Positions 7,462 to 15,447 of a stretch of DNA of 64,000 nucleotides are shown piece after piece (the first letter of the stretch is position 1; every line of letters starts with the position of its first letter). The stretch is from Candidatus Fredericiella danica (lineage in GTDB: Bacteria; Chloroflexota; Anaerolineae; Caldilineales; Caldilineaceae), in contig JADJPH010000003.1 of assembly GCA_016713335.1 (NCBI GenBank), positions 124,001-188,000 on the forward strand. Reading direction: 5' to 3'. The position numbers and the translations under genes are program-made. Below the pieces are notes generated by a model, which made no database searches, was not told where the DNA came from, and saw nothing but the letters and a program-made list of their open reading frames with translations.

Positions 7462-8691
7462 TTACCCCTTGTTCGCCTTGCGCCCGGCCTTGATCTCTTC
7501 CAAGATCAACCATGCCTTCCATTGCATACGCGGAATGTGGAAGGCGCCCTTCCAGAGGTTGCCCTTCAAGGGCACCGAGATCCGTCCATCGCGATGCAGG
7601 TATCCAAACCATTCGCCATATTCCGGATCGGGGAAGCGGGCGTAGGTCCAGTCGTGGATCATCTGGTGCCAGCGCGCATATTTCTCGTCGCCCGTGAGTT
7701 GGTAGGCCAACAGCGTGGCGATGATCGCCTCGTTCTGCGGCCACCAGAACTTCATGTCCTGCCAGTATTCCTGCACCGGCAGCCCCTTGACATCACGGAA
7801 GTAGATGATGCCGCCGTATTCCTTGTCCCAGCCAAGCTCCCACTCCCAGTCGAGGATCGTCTTGCCGATCTTGAGCAGCCTGCTGTCCATGTGCCGGTGT
7901 TGCGCTTCAGCCAGGATGAACCAGGCGGCCTCGATGGCATGGCCTGGGTTGAGCATACGCCCGTCAAAGTGATCGATGAACTCGCCGTTGGGACCCACAG
8001 TTTCCAGCACCGCATTGAACTCGGGCTTCATGAAGTCACGCTCGATCTCATCGATGCAGCGGTCGATCCAGTTATTGCAGATCGGATCGTCCGTCACCTC
8101 GCGCAGGATTTGGGCGGTGACGAGCATGATCATCGGGAAGGCGAGCCCCTTCATGGGACGCACTTCCTGGTTGAACTTTGGCGCCATGGCGCCGGGGGTG
8201 GTGATGTAGCTTGTGATGCGTTTGTACAGAGCCACGGCCTCGTCCCGCGCCTGCTTGTCGCCGGCTGCCCTGGCATAGGCGGCAAGCCCGGCGATCATGA
8301 AGGTCTCGCTGAAAAAGTAGCGGCGTTTACGCACCGGGCGTCCCTCACGCGTCAGATGAAAGAACATGCGCCCATCGGTGTCGAAACCGTATTTACGCAA
8401 AAAGTCGATCCCGCTCTTGGCAAGCGTCAACCACTCCTGGTTTGGGGAGACCGTGGTGTACATCGTGGCCAGCATCCAGGCGAAGCGTCCCTGCTGCCAG
8501 ACGGCCTTGTCGGTGTCGATGATCGTGCCATCGCGATCGGCGCAGAACATGTAGCCACCATATTCGCGATCCACGGCGTGTTTGATCCAGAAGGGGATCA
8601 CGTCGTCCAGTAGCCCGTCTCGATACACGGCAATCAGTTCGTCGACGCGGGCAGGTGTCAGAATCTTGGATGGGGAATCAGCTTTGGTCAT
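7462..8691 (-). CDS. AGE family epimerase/isomerase (N-acylglucosamine 2-epimerase family)
   Basis: 409 residues, the usual AGE length. The (alpha/alpha)6-barrel signature is seen in alternating helices with 'DREYGGYMFCADRDG', 'KAVWQQGRFAWMLATMY', 'LNPGHAIEAAWFILAE' and 'WWPQNEAIIATLLAY', where the last two contain the conserved catalytic-site His and Glu/Trp residues. Family members interconvert epimers at C2 of amino sugars or isomerise aldoses such as mannose and cellobiose units. In this operon, beside a deacetylase and NagB-like protein, an amino-sugar substrate is the simplest inference. Confidence 0.85.
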   Translation of the reverse strand: MTKADSPSKILTPARVDELIAVYRDGLLDDVIPFWIKHAVDREYGGYMFCADRDGTIIDTDKAVWQQGRFAWMLATMYTTVSPNQEWLTLAKSGIDFLRKYGFDTDGRMFFHLTREGRPVRKRRYFFSETFMIAGLAAYARAAGDKQARDEAVALYKRITSYITTPGAMAPKFNQEVRPMKGLAFPMIMLVTAQILREVTDDPICNNWIDRCIDEIERDFMKPEFNAVLETVGPNGEFIDHFDGRMLNPGHAIEAAWFILAEAQHRHMDSRLLKIGKTILDWEWELGWDKEYGGIIYFRDVKGLPVQEYWQDMKFWWPQNEAIIATLLAYQLTGDEKYARWHQMIHDWTYARFPDPEYGEWFGYLHRDGRISVPLKGNLWKGAFHIPRMQWKAWLILEEIKAGRKANKG

Positions 8692-8720
8692 TCGTAGACT
8701 CCATCGATGCGTGTTTGCAC

Positions 8721-9757
8721 TTAATAACGACCATACTCGTGTGCGCTTTCAACCATGGCGTGCAGATTAGCCGCCGGCGCATTTGGTGAAATAGCGCAGC
8801 CGGAACTGAGAATATAGCCGCTGTGAGGTTTGACGCGCTCAAGCCGCCAGCGGCATTCGAAAACGACCGTTTCGGGTGCACCAAAGGTGATCACCTCGGG
8901 TACATCCACATTGCCGAGCAGACAGGTCTTGCCGCGGCGGCCGCAAGGGCAACGTCAAAGTCGGTCATCGAATCAAATTCAACAATGTGAGCGCCGGTGT
9001 TCGCGAGCCGCTCGATCACATGCGTCGTCTTGCCGCAGACATGGATGCTGAGCCGGCCGCCCCGCTCGCGGATGGCAGCAGCCAGCGCCTGATGATAGGG
9101 GAACGCGTAGCGGGCATAGGTCTTGGGCGAGATCAGGCTACCGCTGGCCAGAGCGTCGCCGATCGTTACGACATGTGCCCCGGCTGCCATCAGGCACTCA
9201 GCAAACTGCAGGATGTACTGGTTGCAGAATGTCAGCAGTTGGTGGATTTGCGCCTCGTGGACGCCGTAACCCACATCCAACAGAAAGTCCTGCATGCCGC
9301 GCAACTGCGCCGCCAGGCTGAACGCCCCCTGATCGGCGCAGGCGACGATCAGCACCTGGTCGCCCAGGGCTTCGACCAGCAGCCGGGTGGCCGTGATCCA
9401 CTCATTCAAGCGTGTCGTACGCGGGTCGATCAGTTCAAGCTTGTCGGCGTCATCAAGACTTTTTAAGATGCCTTCGGGCGACGGCGCTACACCCAAATCG
9501 GTGGCAAGCACCTCCAACCCCAGCGAGTGCGCCAGCGCACAACTGTCGGTTGCCACAAAGATCCCGTCCCAACCAAAGTCGCGCTGCGCCTGAATCTGGA
9601 TTTCAGCATAGCGCCTGCCGTCATACATCAGTTCATCGCTGCTGCTGCCGTAGTTGTACGATGCCCAGATATGCGTCTGCGGGATGACCGGGATCCGGTC
9701 TGGCTGGAGATGGTCGATCGCAAGCAACGCGCGTTGCAGAGGAGTCATTGTTGTCAT
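8721..9757 (-). CDS. URO-D/MtaA-like protein (uroporphyrinogen decarboxylase family), one frameshift
   Basis: Start at 9757, directly after the permease stop. The body shows URO-D-superfamily features: 'DRIPVIPQT' near the N-terminus and 'SIHVCGKTTHVIERL', the H-x-C zinc motif typical of corrinoid methyltransferases such as MtaA rather than true HemE. Near 8925, in the GCCGCGGC run, the frame shifts; the restored end reads 'GKTCLLGNVDVPEVITFGAPE', the conserved GN-[VLI]-D loop and C-terminal Cys region. Restored length is about 345 residues. Its place inside a sugar operon suggests a role on the imported sugar, possibly methyl-group removal, but that is speculation. Confidence 0.7.
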
Positions 9758-9758
9758 A

Positions 9759-10649
9759 TCATCCCTTGACTGCACCTAGCGTAATGCCGCGTACGAGATA
9801 GCGCTGCACAAAGAGTGCAAAGAGAATCATCGGGACAATCATGATCACAGCCGTCGCCGCCATTGGTCCCCACTGGATGCCTTTGTCGGTCACAAAGCCG
9901 GCGACCGCAATGGAGAGCGTCTGCGCCTGGCGCTTGGCCACGCTGGACGCAATCAGGAACTCGTTCCAGGAGAGAAAGGCTGTGAGAATAGCAGCCGAGG
10001 CCACGCCGGGCGCGGCCATCGGCAACGCCACACGCCAGAAACGTTGGAGCGGGCCGGCGCCGTCGACCATGGCGGCCTCCTCAACTTCGCGCGGCAGGTC
10101 CTGAAAGACGATCAGCATCAGCCAGGTGACAAAGGGGATGGTGATGCCCAGATGGCCGATGATGATCGCCCAGACCGTGTCAAGCAGCGAGAAGTCACGC
10201 ATCACCAGAAAGTAGGGGATCACGGTGGTGATGCGGGGATAGAAGCGAATAAAAAGAAAGACGAAGATGATCAGCGCCAGCCAGCGCGCCCGCAAGCCGA
10301 GCCGGGCCAGACCATAGGCGCATAGCGTGCTCACGATCACCGTGACGGCGGTCGTGACGCTGGCGACGATCAGGCTATTGCTCAGGTAGCGCAGCGTCTT
10401 TGGGTTGCCGAAGGCCGTTTGAAAATGCTCAAAGGTAATGCGCCGCGGAATGATGATCGGCGGCGTCGTATACATGTCGGCCTGGAGCTTGAGGCTGTTG
10501 ATCACCAGGTAGGCGAGCGGGATCAATACGGCGAGACAGGCGATCGTGAGCACAAGGACGCGCAGGATCTTGAGAAAGAGCTTTCGTGAATGACCGCTCC
10601 GTTTGACTTTACCGGATGCCGGCGACTTGAGGGTCGATGATGGTGCCAT
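9759..10649 (-). CDS. Carbohydrate ABC transporter permease, MalG type (CUT1)
   Basis: 296 residues with six predicted membrane segments and the EAA loop 'EVEEAAMVDGAGPLQRFWRVALPMAAPG' (quoted in two parts: EVEEAAMVDGAG and FWRVALPMAAPG) that contacts the ATPase. The N-terminal arginine/lysine-rich stretch precedes the first helix. Together with the upstream MalF-type permease and binding protein it forms the membrane part of a CUT1 importer; the ATPase is not encoded here and is probably shared, as is common for these systems. Confidence 0.92.
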   Translation of the reverse strand: MAPSSTLKSPASGKVKRSGHSRKLFLKILRVLVLTIACLAVLIPLAYLVINSLKLQADMYTTPPIIIPRRITFEHFQTAFGNPKTLRYLSNSLIVASVTTAVTVIVSTLCAYGLARLGLRARWLALIIFVFLFIRFYPRITTVIPYFLVMRDFSLLDTVWAIIIGHLGITIPFVTWLMLIVFQDLPREVEEAAMVDGAGPLQRFWRVALPMAAPGVASAAILTAFLSWNEFLIASSVAKRQAQTLSIAVAGFVTDKGIQWGPMAATAVIMIVPMILFALFVQRYLVRGITLGAVKG

Positions 10650-10658
10650 TGATTTACC

Positions 10659-11576
10659 TCACTGTGAAGTCTGCCAGCGTTGCTGGAGCCAAAAAACAAA
10701 TCCCAACGCTGCAGCCGCAAAGGCCATAAAGAGCCACGAAGCGGCGGCCGCCAGACCAAGATTAAAGCTACGCAGACCCAACGTGTAAATGTAGTAGGTC
10801 ATCGTAAAGGTTGCATACCCCGGTCCGCCCAACGTCAATGTGTAGATAGAGTCGAGGGAAAGTAGCGATTCCAGCATGCGGAAGATCAGCGTGAGCAGCA
10901 ACAGGGGCGCCAGCAACGGGATGTCGATACGCAAGAAAGACTGCCAGCGGGTGGCGCCGTCGAGCGAGGCCGATTCGTGCAGTTCAAACGGGATGCCGGT
11001 CAGACCCGCCGACACGACCAGAAAGACAAAGGGCGTCGCCATCCATACGTCGACGATGATCACCGATACGACGGCCCAGTCGGCGTTGCCCAGCCAGTCA
11101 GGGCCTTTGACCCCCACGAAACTCAAGAGGTAATTTGTCAGCCCCATCTGCGAATTGAGCATCATGCGCCAGAGCGTACCTGCGGCGACCGGTGCGATCA
11201 CGAGCGGCAGAATCAAGATCGTGCGGACGATGCGCATCGGCCAACTGCTGCCGCTGGCGAGATAGGCCAGACCGGTTCCCAACAGCATTTCGACCACGAT
11301 GGCGCTGCCGGTGATGATGATGCTATTGCGCACCGCGCGCTGAAAGACCTCATTCTGGGCCACCTTGACAAAGTTGCCAAACCCCACGAAGCCTTCCGAA
11401 CTTGGCGAATTGGTGAGGATCCAATCTTGGGTCGACAGGTAGGCGGAAAAGAGTAGCGGGTACCCCTGGACGATCACCACGATGAAGAGCGCCGGAACGA
11501 CAAAGGCGACCATCCATGGCCAATCGTGCACCCACTTGCGCCTGTGCCGAGGTGCAGGCTGGTTGGCAACAGTCAT
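10659..11576 (-). CDS. Carbohydrate ABC transporter permease, MalF type (CUT1)
   Basis: About 305 residues from the ATG at 11576; the ORF opens 16 codons earlier but 'MTVANQPAPRHRRKW' is the normal permease N-terminus. Membrane segments and the EAA loop ('LHESASLDGATRWQSFLRID') are intact. It is separated from the binding-protein gene by 131 bases that carry a strong hairpin, and from the next permease by 9 bases. It pairs with the MalG-type subunit for sugar import. Confidence 0.92.
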   Translation of the reverse strand: MTVANQPAPRHRRKWVHDWPWMVAFVVPALFIVVIVQGYPLLFSAYLSTQDWILTNSPSSEGFVGFGNFVKVAQNEVFQRAVRNSIIITGSAIVVEMLLGTGLAYLASGSSWPMRIVRTILILPLVIAPVAAGTLWRMMLNSQMGLTNYLLSFVGVKGPDWLGNADWAVVSVIIVDVWMATPFVFLVVSAGLTGIPFELHESASLDGATRWQSFLRIDIPLLAPLLLLTLIFRMLESLLSLDSIYTLTLGGPGYATFTMTYYIYTLGLRSFNLGLAAAASWLFMAFAAAALGFVFWLQQRWQTSQ

Positions 11577-11631
11577 CAGATCCTCGCGGAGAAAGTCATG
11601 CGTGCGGGAAGATAAGTAAGGCACGGCAGGT

Positions 11632-11677
11632 GATCGAGGGCGCCAGCAGGTGATGCATGCCTGCTAGCGCCCCGATC
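11632..11677 (-). promoter_or_regulatory. Hairpin between binding-protein and permease genes
   Basis: GATCG-GGGCGC-AGCAGG on one side pairs with CCTGCT-GCGCCC-CGATC on the other, giving about 16 pairs with single bulges and a loop near 11651-11658. Such an element after the first gene commonly gives the binding protein more mRNA than the permeases, by partial termination or by protecting the 3' end. The second ABC operon of this window has a hairpin at the equivalent position. Confidence 0.6.
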
Positions 11678-11707
11678 AGACTACCACTCAGTTCAAGACG
11701 GCGACCA

Positions 11708-13051
11708 CTACTTCTGGGTCAGACCCTGCAATTCGGCCAGTTGGACAAGGGCGCCGGGCACCTCGATCTCGTCCCATTCCTTCTGCACGTTGTCCAGCAT
11801 CTCTTCCGCGGTGACCTTGCCCTGATGGAAGTCACCTTCATTGCGGAAGAAGGCCTCGAACGCTGCAAAAGTCCATGGCAGGGACTTGGCCTTGTTCAGG
11901 TTCGCAGCCTGCGCCGGATAGAAGTGGGCAAATTGCTCTAGCAATGCCGGATCCTGATACGTTGCCTTGAAGGGCGAACCGATGCCATATTCGGCCATCC
12001 ACTTCGTGCCGTTTTCTGGGTTGGCATACGCCTTGATCCATTCCCAGGCGGCATCCGGGTTTGCGCTGTCCTTGGAGATAAACATGTTCCAGGCGCTCAC
12101 CATCGGGAAGCCTGGTCCCGGGAAGTTGGCCATCGCCCACTTACCGACGACCTGCGACTTCTCGGCGTTGTCAGCGTCGGCGCGAATAAAGCTGGGCCAG
12201 CCTACCATCGTGGCGGCCTTGCCGTTCAGGAACACTGCGTTGCCGGCGTTGAAGTCAAAGCCCAGGACGCCTTCCGGGTTGTAATCCAGCAGGCTTTGCA
12301 TCTTGTTGAGGGCGGCAACGGCCTTCTCTCGATCCAGACCGTACTTGCCATCTTTGTCGACCAGATAGCCGTCATACATGCCCAGGAAGATGGCGGCCGG
12401 CTGCTCGATCTGGCCAAAGTAGTGGACCATCGGCGCCACATCGGTGCCTTCCAGGCAGGTCTTGAGCGTGTCGAGGACGGCGATGTACTCGTCCCAGGTC
12501 TCCCAGTTCGCCTCGACGCCACACTGCTCGAAGACTTCGGTGTTGTACCAGATGCCATAGGCATCAGCGCTGTAGGGGACGCCGATGCGCTTGCCGTCAT
12601 AGAAGTTGGACGGGCCAGGCGCCCAGATACCGTCGATAAATTCGCTGCCATAGTTGTCACGAGTCACGTAGTCATCGAGCGGCAGCATCTTGTCAAAGAC
12701 CGTGGCAATCCAGAACTCGCCGGACATGACATCATAGGCGCCGGTGCCGGTGGTCAGGTCGGTGATGTTGTTCTGATTCAGCACATCCCACGGGGCGGTG
12801 ACAATCTCGACCTTGGCGCCTGTCTTGCTTTCGAAGTCGGCTTTGAGCGCTTCCGCAGCCTTGTCATAGGTGCCGGACTGCATGTAGTCGACCGTAATTT
12901 CGGCGCCTTCGACGCTCGGTGCGGCGGCGGCGCCTTCACTTGCGGGTGCCGCTGCCGGCGCAGCGGGGGCGACGGCAGCGCACCCGGCTAGCATCGCCAC
13001 TACTACGGCGCCTGCCAGCAATCGCATGATGGTGGAACGAGACAGTTGCAT
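11708..13051 (-). CDS. Extracellular sugar-binding lipoprotein (CUT1 solute-binding protein)
   Basis: 447 residues from the ATG at 13051; the ORF is open 64 codons further, but a lipoprotein signal begins here: basic start, hydrophobic core, and lipobox 'MLAGCAA' with Cys about 23. An Ala/Pro-rich linker follows, then the typical binding-protein start 'ITVDYMQSGTYDKAAEALKA' and 'YDVMSGEFW'. The protein is lipid-anchored outside the membrane and delivers sugar to the two permeases encoded next. It is the first gene of the operon, with a strong promoter about 180 bases upstream. Confidence 0.93.
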   Translation of the reverse strand: MQLSRSTIMRLLAGAVVVAMLAGCAAVAPAAPAAAPASEGAAAAPSVEGAEITVDYMQSGTYDKAAEALKADFESKTGAKVEIVTAPWDVLNQNNITDLTTGTGAYDVMSGEFWIATVFDKMLPLDDYVTRDNYGSEFIDGIWAPGPSNFYDGKRIGVPYSADAYGIWYNTEVFEQCGVEANWETWDEYIAVLDTLKTCLEGTDVAPMVHYFGQIEQPAAIFLGMYDGYLVDKDGKYGLDREKAVAALNKMQSLLDYNPEGVLGFDFNAGNAVFLNGKAATMVGWPSFIRADADNAEKSQVVGKWAMANFPGPGFPMVSAWNMFISKDSANPDAAWEWIKAYANPENGTKWMAEYGIGSPFKATYQDPALLEQFAHFYPAQAANLNKAKSLPWTFAAFEAFFRNEGDFHQGKVTAEEMLDNVQKEWDEIEVPGALVQLAELQGLTQK

Positions 13052-13233
13052 AGTGCGAATCCTCCTTAACAAACAGGGTTCAACGTTGAATGGATGAAAC
13101 CAGCAATCGGCGAAGTTGCCAGGAAAAGTCACACGTACAGCGTCCGGATGGGTGCGGAAAGAGACACCTCTCGCACCGAACAAACGCGGACGAAGAAATT
13201 GACCAAAAATCGGAACCTGCGTAGGGTGGTCAG

Positions 13234-13262
13234 ATCGTAGCATGTACCCGGAGGTGTGTCAA
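13234..13262 (-). promoter_or_regulatory. Sigma-70 type promoter of the sugar operon
   Basis: On the minus strand TTGACA (13257-13262), a 17-base spacer, then TACGAT (13234-13239). The predicted start near 13227 leaves a leader of about 175 bases before the binding-protein ATG. I see no obvious operator palindrome or riboswitch in the leader, and no gene in 13052-13344. Confidence 0.65.
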
Positions 13263-13344
13263 TCAGTTCACGCATGGGGGATGTTTCGAATTTTGGGCGC
13301 CCGCCGCGTAGGGACACCGGCATCATGCGCACACGGCGCTATTC

Positions 13345-14664
13345 TCAACCGGCCAATCCGACGATTTCGTCGATCCGCTCGATCGTGTGACTACCCTTCG
13401 GATAAATCCGCCTGGCTTCGCCGATCGTCGCCTGCGCGGCCTCTCCCTGCCCGAGCGCATGCTCCACCAGCGCGATCAGTGCCAGCACATTCGCGCGTCT
13501 GGCATCCGTATCCTGCACCGTCAGTTCCTTTTCCAGCAGCGCGAGCGCCTCGTCGTGTCTCCCATCATAGTGTGCCGAGACGGCATGTTCAATGCGTACC
13601 GGGCTTAGCCAGGGCAGGAGCCAAAACGCTTCCCCTGCCGCAGCATGCGCCTCCGCCAGTTGCTCATCACTGATCCCCCCCGGCTCCAGCGCAAGGTGAA
13701 AGAGCGCCACCGCACGATTGCATTGGCAAATTCCACGCACCGCCGACGGGGCCGGCGTCTCGTCCGCCAACAACTCATCAAAGAGGACCAGCGCCTCCGC
13801 ATCGCGGTCCTGGAACACATAGGCCGTTGCCAGATTGGTCTTGAGTCGCCGGTGTGCCGGATAAAGCGCTAGACCCGACTCACACGCCGCTGCCATCGCC
13901 GCAGCATCGTCATCCTCTGAAGCATAGGCGCATGCGGCAAGGAAATAGGTGATGTGTAGTTCCTCCGCCGTCTTGCGGCCGGTCACCAGATCGAGCAGCA
14001 ACTGGCCGTCGGTGGCCACCAATGCATTGAGTCGCCGCGGGAAGAGATTGGTTGCGATCAACAGGATGTTAACGACAACGACCGACTCGAGCACCGCCAC
14101 TTGGGTCAAATAGGCGCGCAGGTTGAAAGCCGGAAGCAGCAAGAGCACCAGTACGATTTGAGCGGTAAGTGGCGCCGCGATAAAAACAAACCAGCGGGTT
14201 CGGATCCAACTCCGTTGGCGAAATGCGGCTGCACAATATCCCAAGAATATTCCGCGCCGCACCGAGAAGCGCGTGCCGTGCCACCTGAGTCCGGTCAGCC
14301 GGCGTCCGGCGCCCAGCGACACTTCAAAGACCCGCCCACCCAGCAGCCAGGCCGCGGTTGCGTGGATCGCCTCGTGCGCAGCCATCGTCAGCCAGGTCAG
14401 TACGACGTAGAGTGCAAGATTCACGAGCAGCCGCCACGGCCTTAGGTCCGCTACGGCGGCCGGGCCGAGCAAAAGCAGGAGCGCCATCGCCAACACGAAG
14501 AAGATCACATAAAGCATCGTGTGATTTGACGCCGTCGGCATGCAGCCAGGGCATACCTTCCCGCTGAAGGTGTTGCTGAAGTACTCGACCAGCGGCGACT
14601 CACAGCCACACTTGGAGCAGGTAGCCGTCATCGGTTGTGGTTCCGAGGGTGATGTACTGCCCAT
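13345..14664 (-). CDS. Zinc-ribbon / M50-like membrane metalloprotease / TPR fusion
   Basis: 439 residues. An N-terminal zinc ribbon (CSKC at 16-19, CPGC at 38-41) is followed by membrane helices; one carries 'AAHEAIHA' (HExxH, His97/Glu98/His101), and a later segment carries 'NLFPRRLNALVATDGQLL' (206-223), matching the NxxP...DG second metal-site motif of site-2-type proteases. The last 200 residues are helical repeats of TPR type ('ALYPAHRRLKTNLATAYVF', 'ALALLEKELTVQ'). Family knowledge suggests intramembrane or membrane-surface proteolysis with the TPR part binding partners. It could instead be a non-proteolytic M50 relative. Substrate is unknown and it is not in an operon. Confidence 0.7.
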   Translation of the reverse strand: MGSTSPSEPQPMTATCSKCGCESPLVEYFSNTFSGKVCPGCMPTASNHTMLYVIFFVLAMALLLLLGPAAVADLRPWRLLVNLALYVVLTWLTMAAHEAIHATAAWLLGGRVFEVSLGAGRRLTGLRWHGTRFSVRRGIFLGYCAAAFRQRSWIRTRWFVFIAAPLTAQIVLVLLLLPAFNLRAYLTQVAVLESVVVVNILLIATNLFPRRLNALVATDGQLLLDLVTGRKTAEELHITYFLAACAYASEDDDAAAMAAACESGLALYPAHRRLKTNLATAYVFQDRDAEALVLFDELLADETPAPSAVRGICQCNRAVALFHLALEPGGISDEQLAEAHAAAGEAFWLLPWLSPVRIEHAVSAHYDGRHDEALALLEKELTVQDTDARRANVLALIALVEHALGQGEAAQATIGEARRIYPKGSHTIERIDEIVGLAG

Positions 14665-14737
14665 GCATGGCTCCGTGGGGGTGATGCGTGACTCGTATTT
14701 CGAATTGAGTATCCCGTGGTGCGATTATCGTCCAGGC

Positions 14738-15214
14738 TCAGGCCACAGGTACATACTCGCGTTTATAGACCATGATCGTGCGCTTGAACTCGATCACCGT
14801 CTCATGATTTTGATTGTATCCCACCGTGCCCAGCGTGACGATGCCCATCTGCGGCCGCGAGCGCGATTCACGCCTGGCCAGCACCTCGCTACGCGCATAG
14901 ATCGTATCCCCCGCAAAGACGGGATGTGGCAACCTGACCTCGTCCCACCCCAGATTCACGGCATTCATCGAGACGTCCGACACGGACAAACCCGTCACCA
15001 GTGCCAGCGTAAAGGTAGAGTCCACCAGCATCTTCCCCCATTCGGTCTTCGCAGCATAGTTTGCATCAAAGTGGATCGGGTTGGGATTACAGGTGATCAG
15101 CGTAAACCAGATGTTGTCCGCGCCCGTGATCGTGCGGCCCAACCGGTGCGGGTAAACGTCGCCCACCTCAATATCCTCATACGCGCGCCCGGTCCAGCCT
15201 TGTTTGACAGTCAT
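14738..15214 (-). CDS. MaoC-like hydratase/dehydratase
   Basis: About 158 residues, ATG at 15214. The hot-dog fold hydratase motif is clear: 'TGADNIWFTLITCNPNPIHFDANYAAKT', seen as 'NPNPIHFDANYA', with the catalytic Asn/His pair, followed by 'VRLPHPVFAGDTIYARSEVL'. The relation is to the MaoC group that includes mesaconyl-CoA and methylmalyl-CoA dehydratases. It acts on a CoA thioester in the cytoplasm, but the acyl chain cannot be assigned and no pathway genes adjoin it. Confidence 0.85.
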   Translation of the reverse strand: MTVKQGWTGRAYEDIEVGDVYPHRLGRTITGADNIWFTLITCNPNPIHFDANYAAKTEWGKMLVDSTFTLALVTGLSVSDVSMNAVNLGWDEVRLPHPVFAGDTIYARSEVLARRESRSRPQMGIVTLGTVGYNQNHETVIEFKRTIMVYKREYVPVA

Positions 15215-15352
15215 AAGCACCCTCTTTCAGACAAGTGGCTAGAATTTCTATACGAATTGAAGCGTATAGCGTCTTCCCATGTGCGTCAACAACATGTTCG
15301 TGTCCACGTCCATCGCGCACTCTCTCATACTAAGCCTTCACTGCGCCTCCCA

Positions 15353-15400
15353 GTCTCCTTGTCTCCTTGTCTCCTTGTCTCTTTGTCTCCTTGTCTCCCC
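15353..15400. repeat. Octamer tandem repeat (GTCTCCTT family), locus 1
   Basis: Six head-to-tail 8-base units: three GTCTCCTT, one GTCTCTTT, one GTCTCCTT and GTCTCCCC, followed by a pyrimidine-rich run to about 15430. It lies between the divergent MaoC and glycosyltransferase genes, in a gap of about 230 bases without a gene. The same octamer family recurs at 35.7 kb and 53.7-53.9 kb. Confidence 0.8.
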
Positions 15401-15447
15401 CCTCGCTCTTTCCCCCCACCGCCCCCCTTGCGGTATGATTCCCACCC

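Noticed and set aside
7387..8613. Long plus-strand ORF (408 codons) opposite the AGE epimerase gene
   Set aside because: It is the antisense shadow of a gene with full family motifs; its own sequence has no recognisable domain. The same applies to 29891-31096, 39752-40801, 45648-46526, 20111-21016 and 22969-23736.
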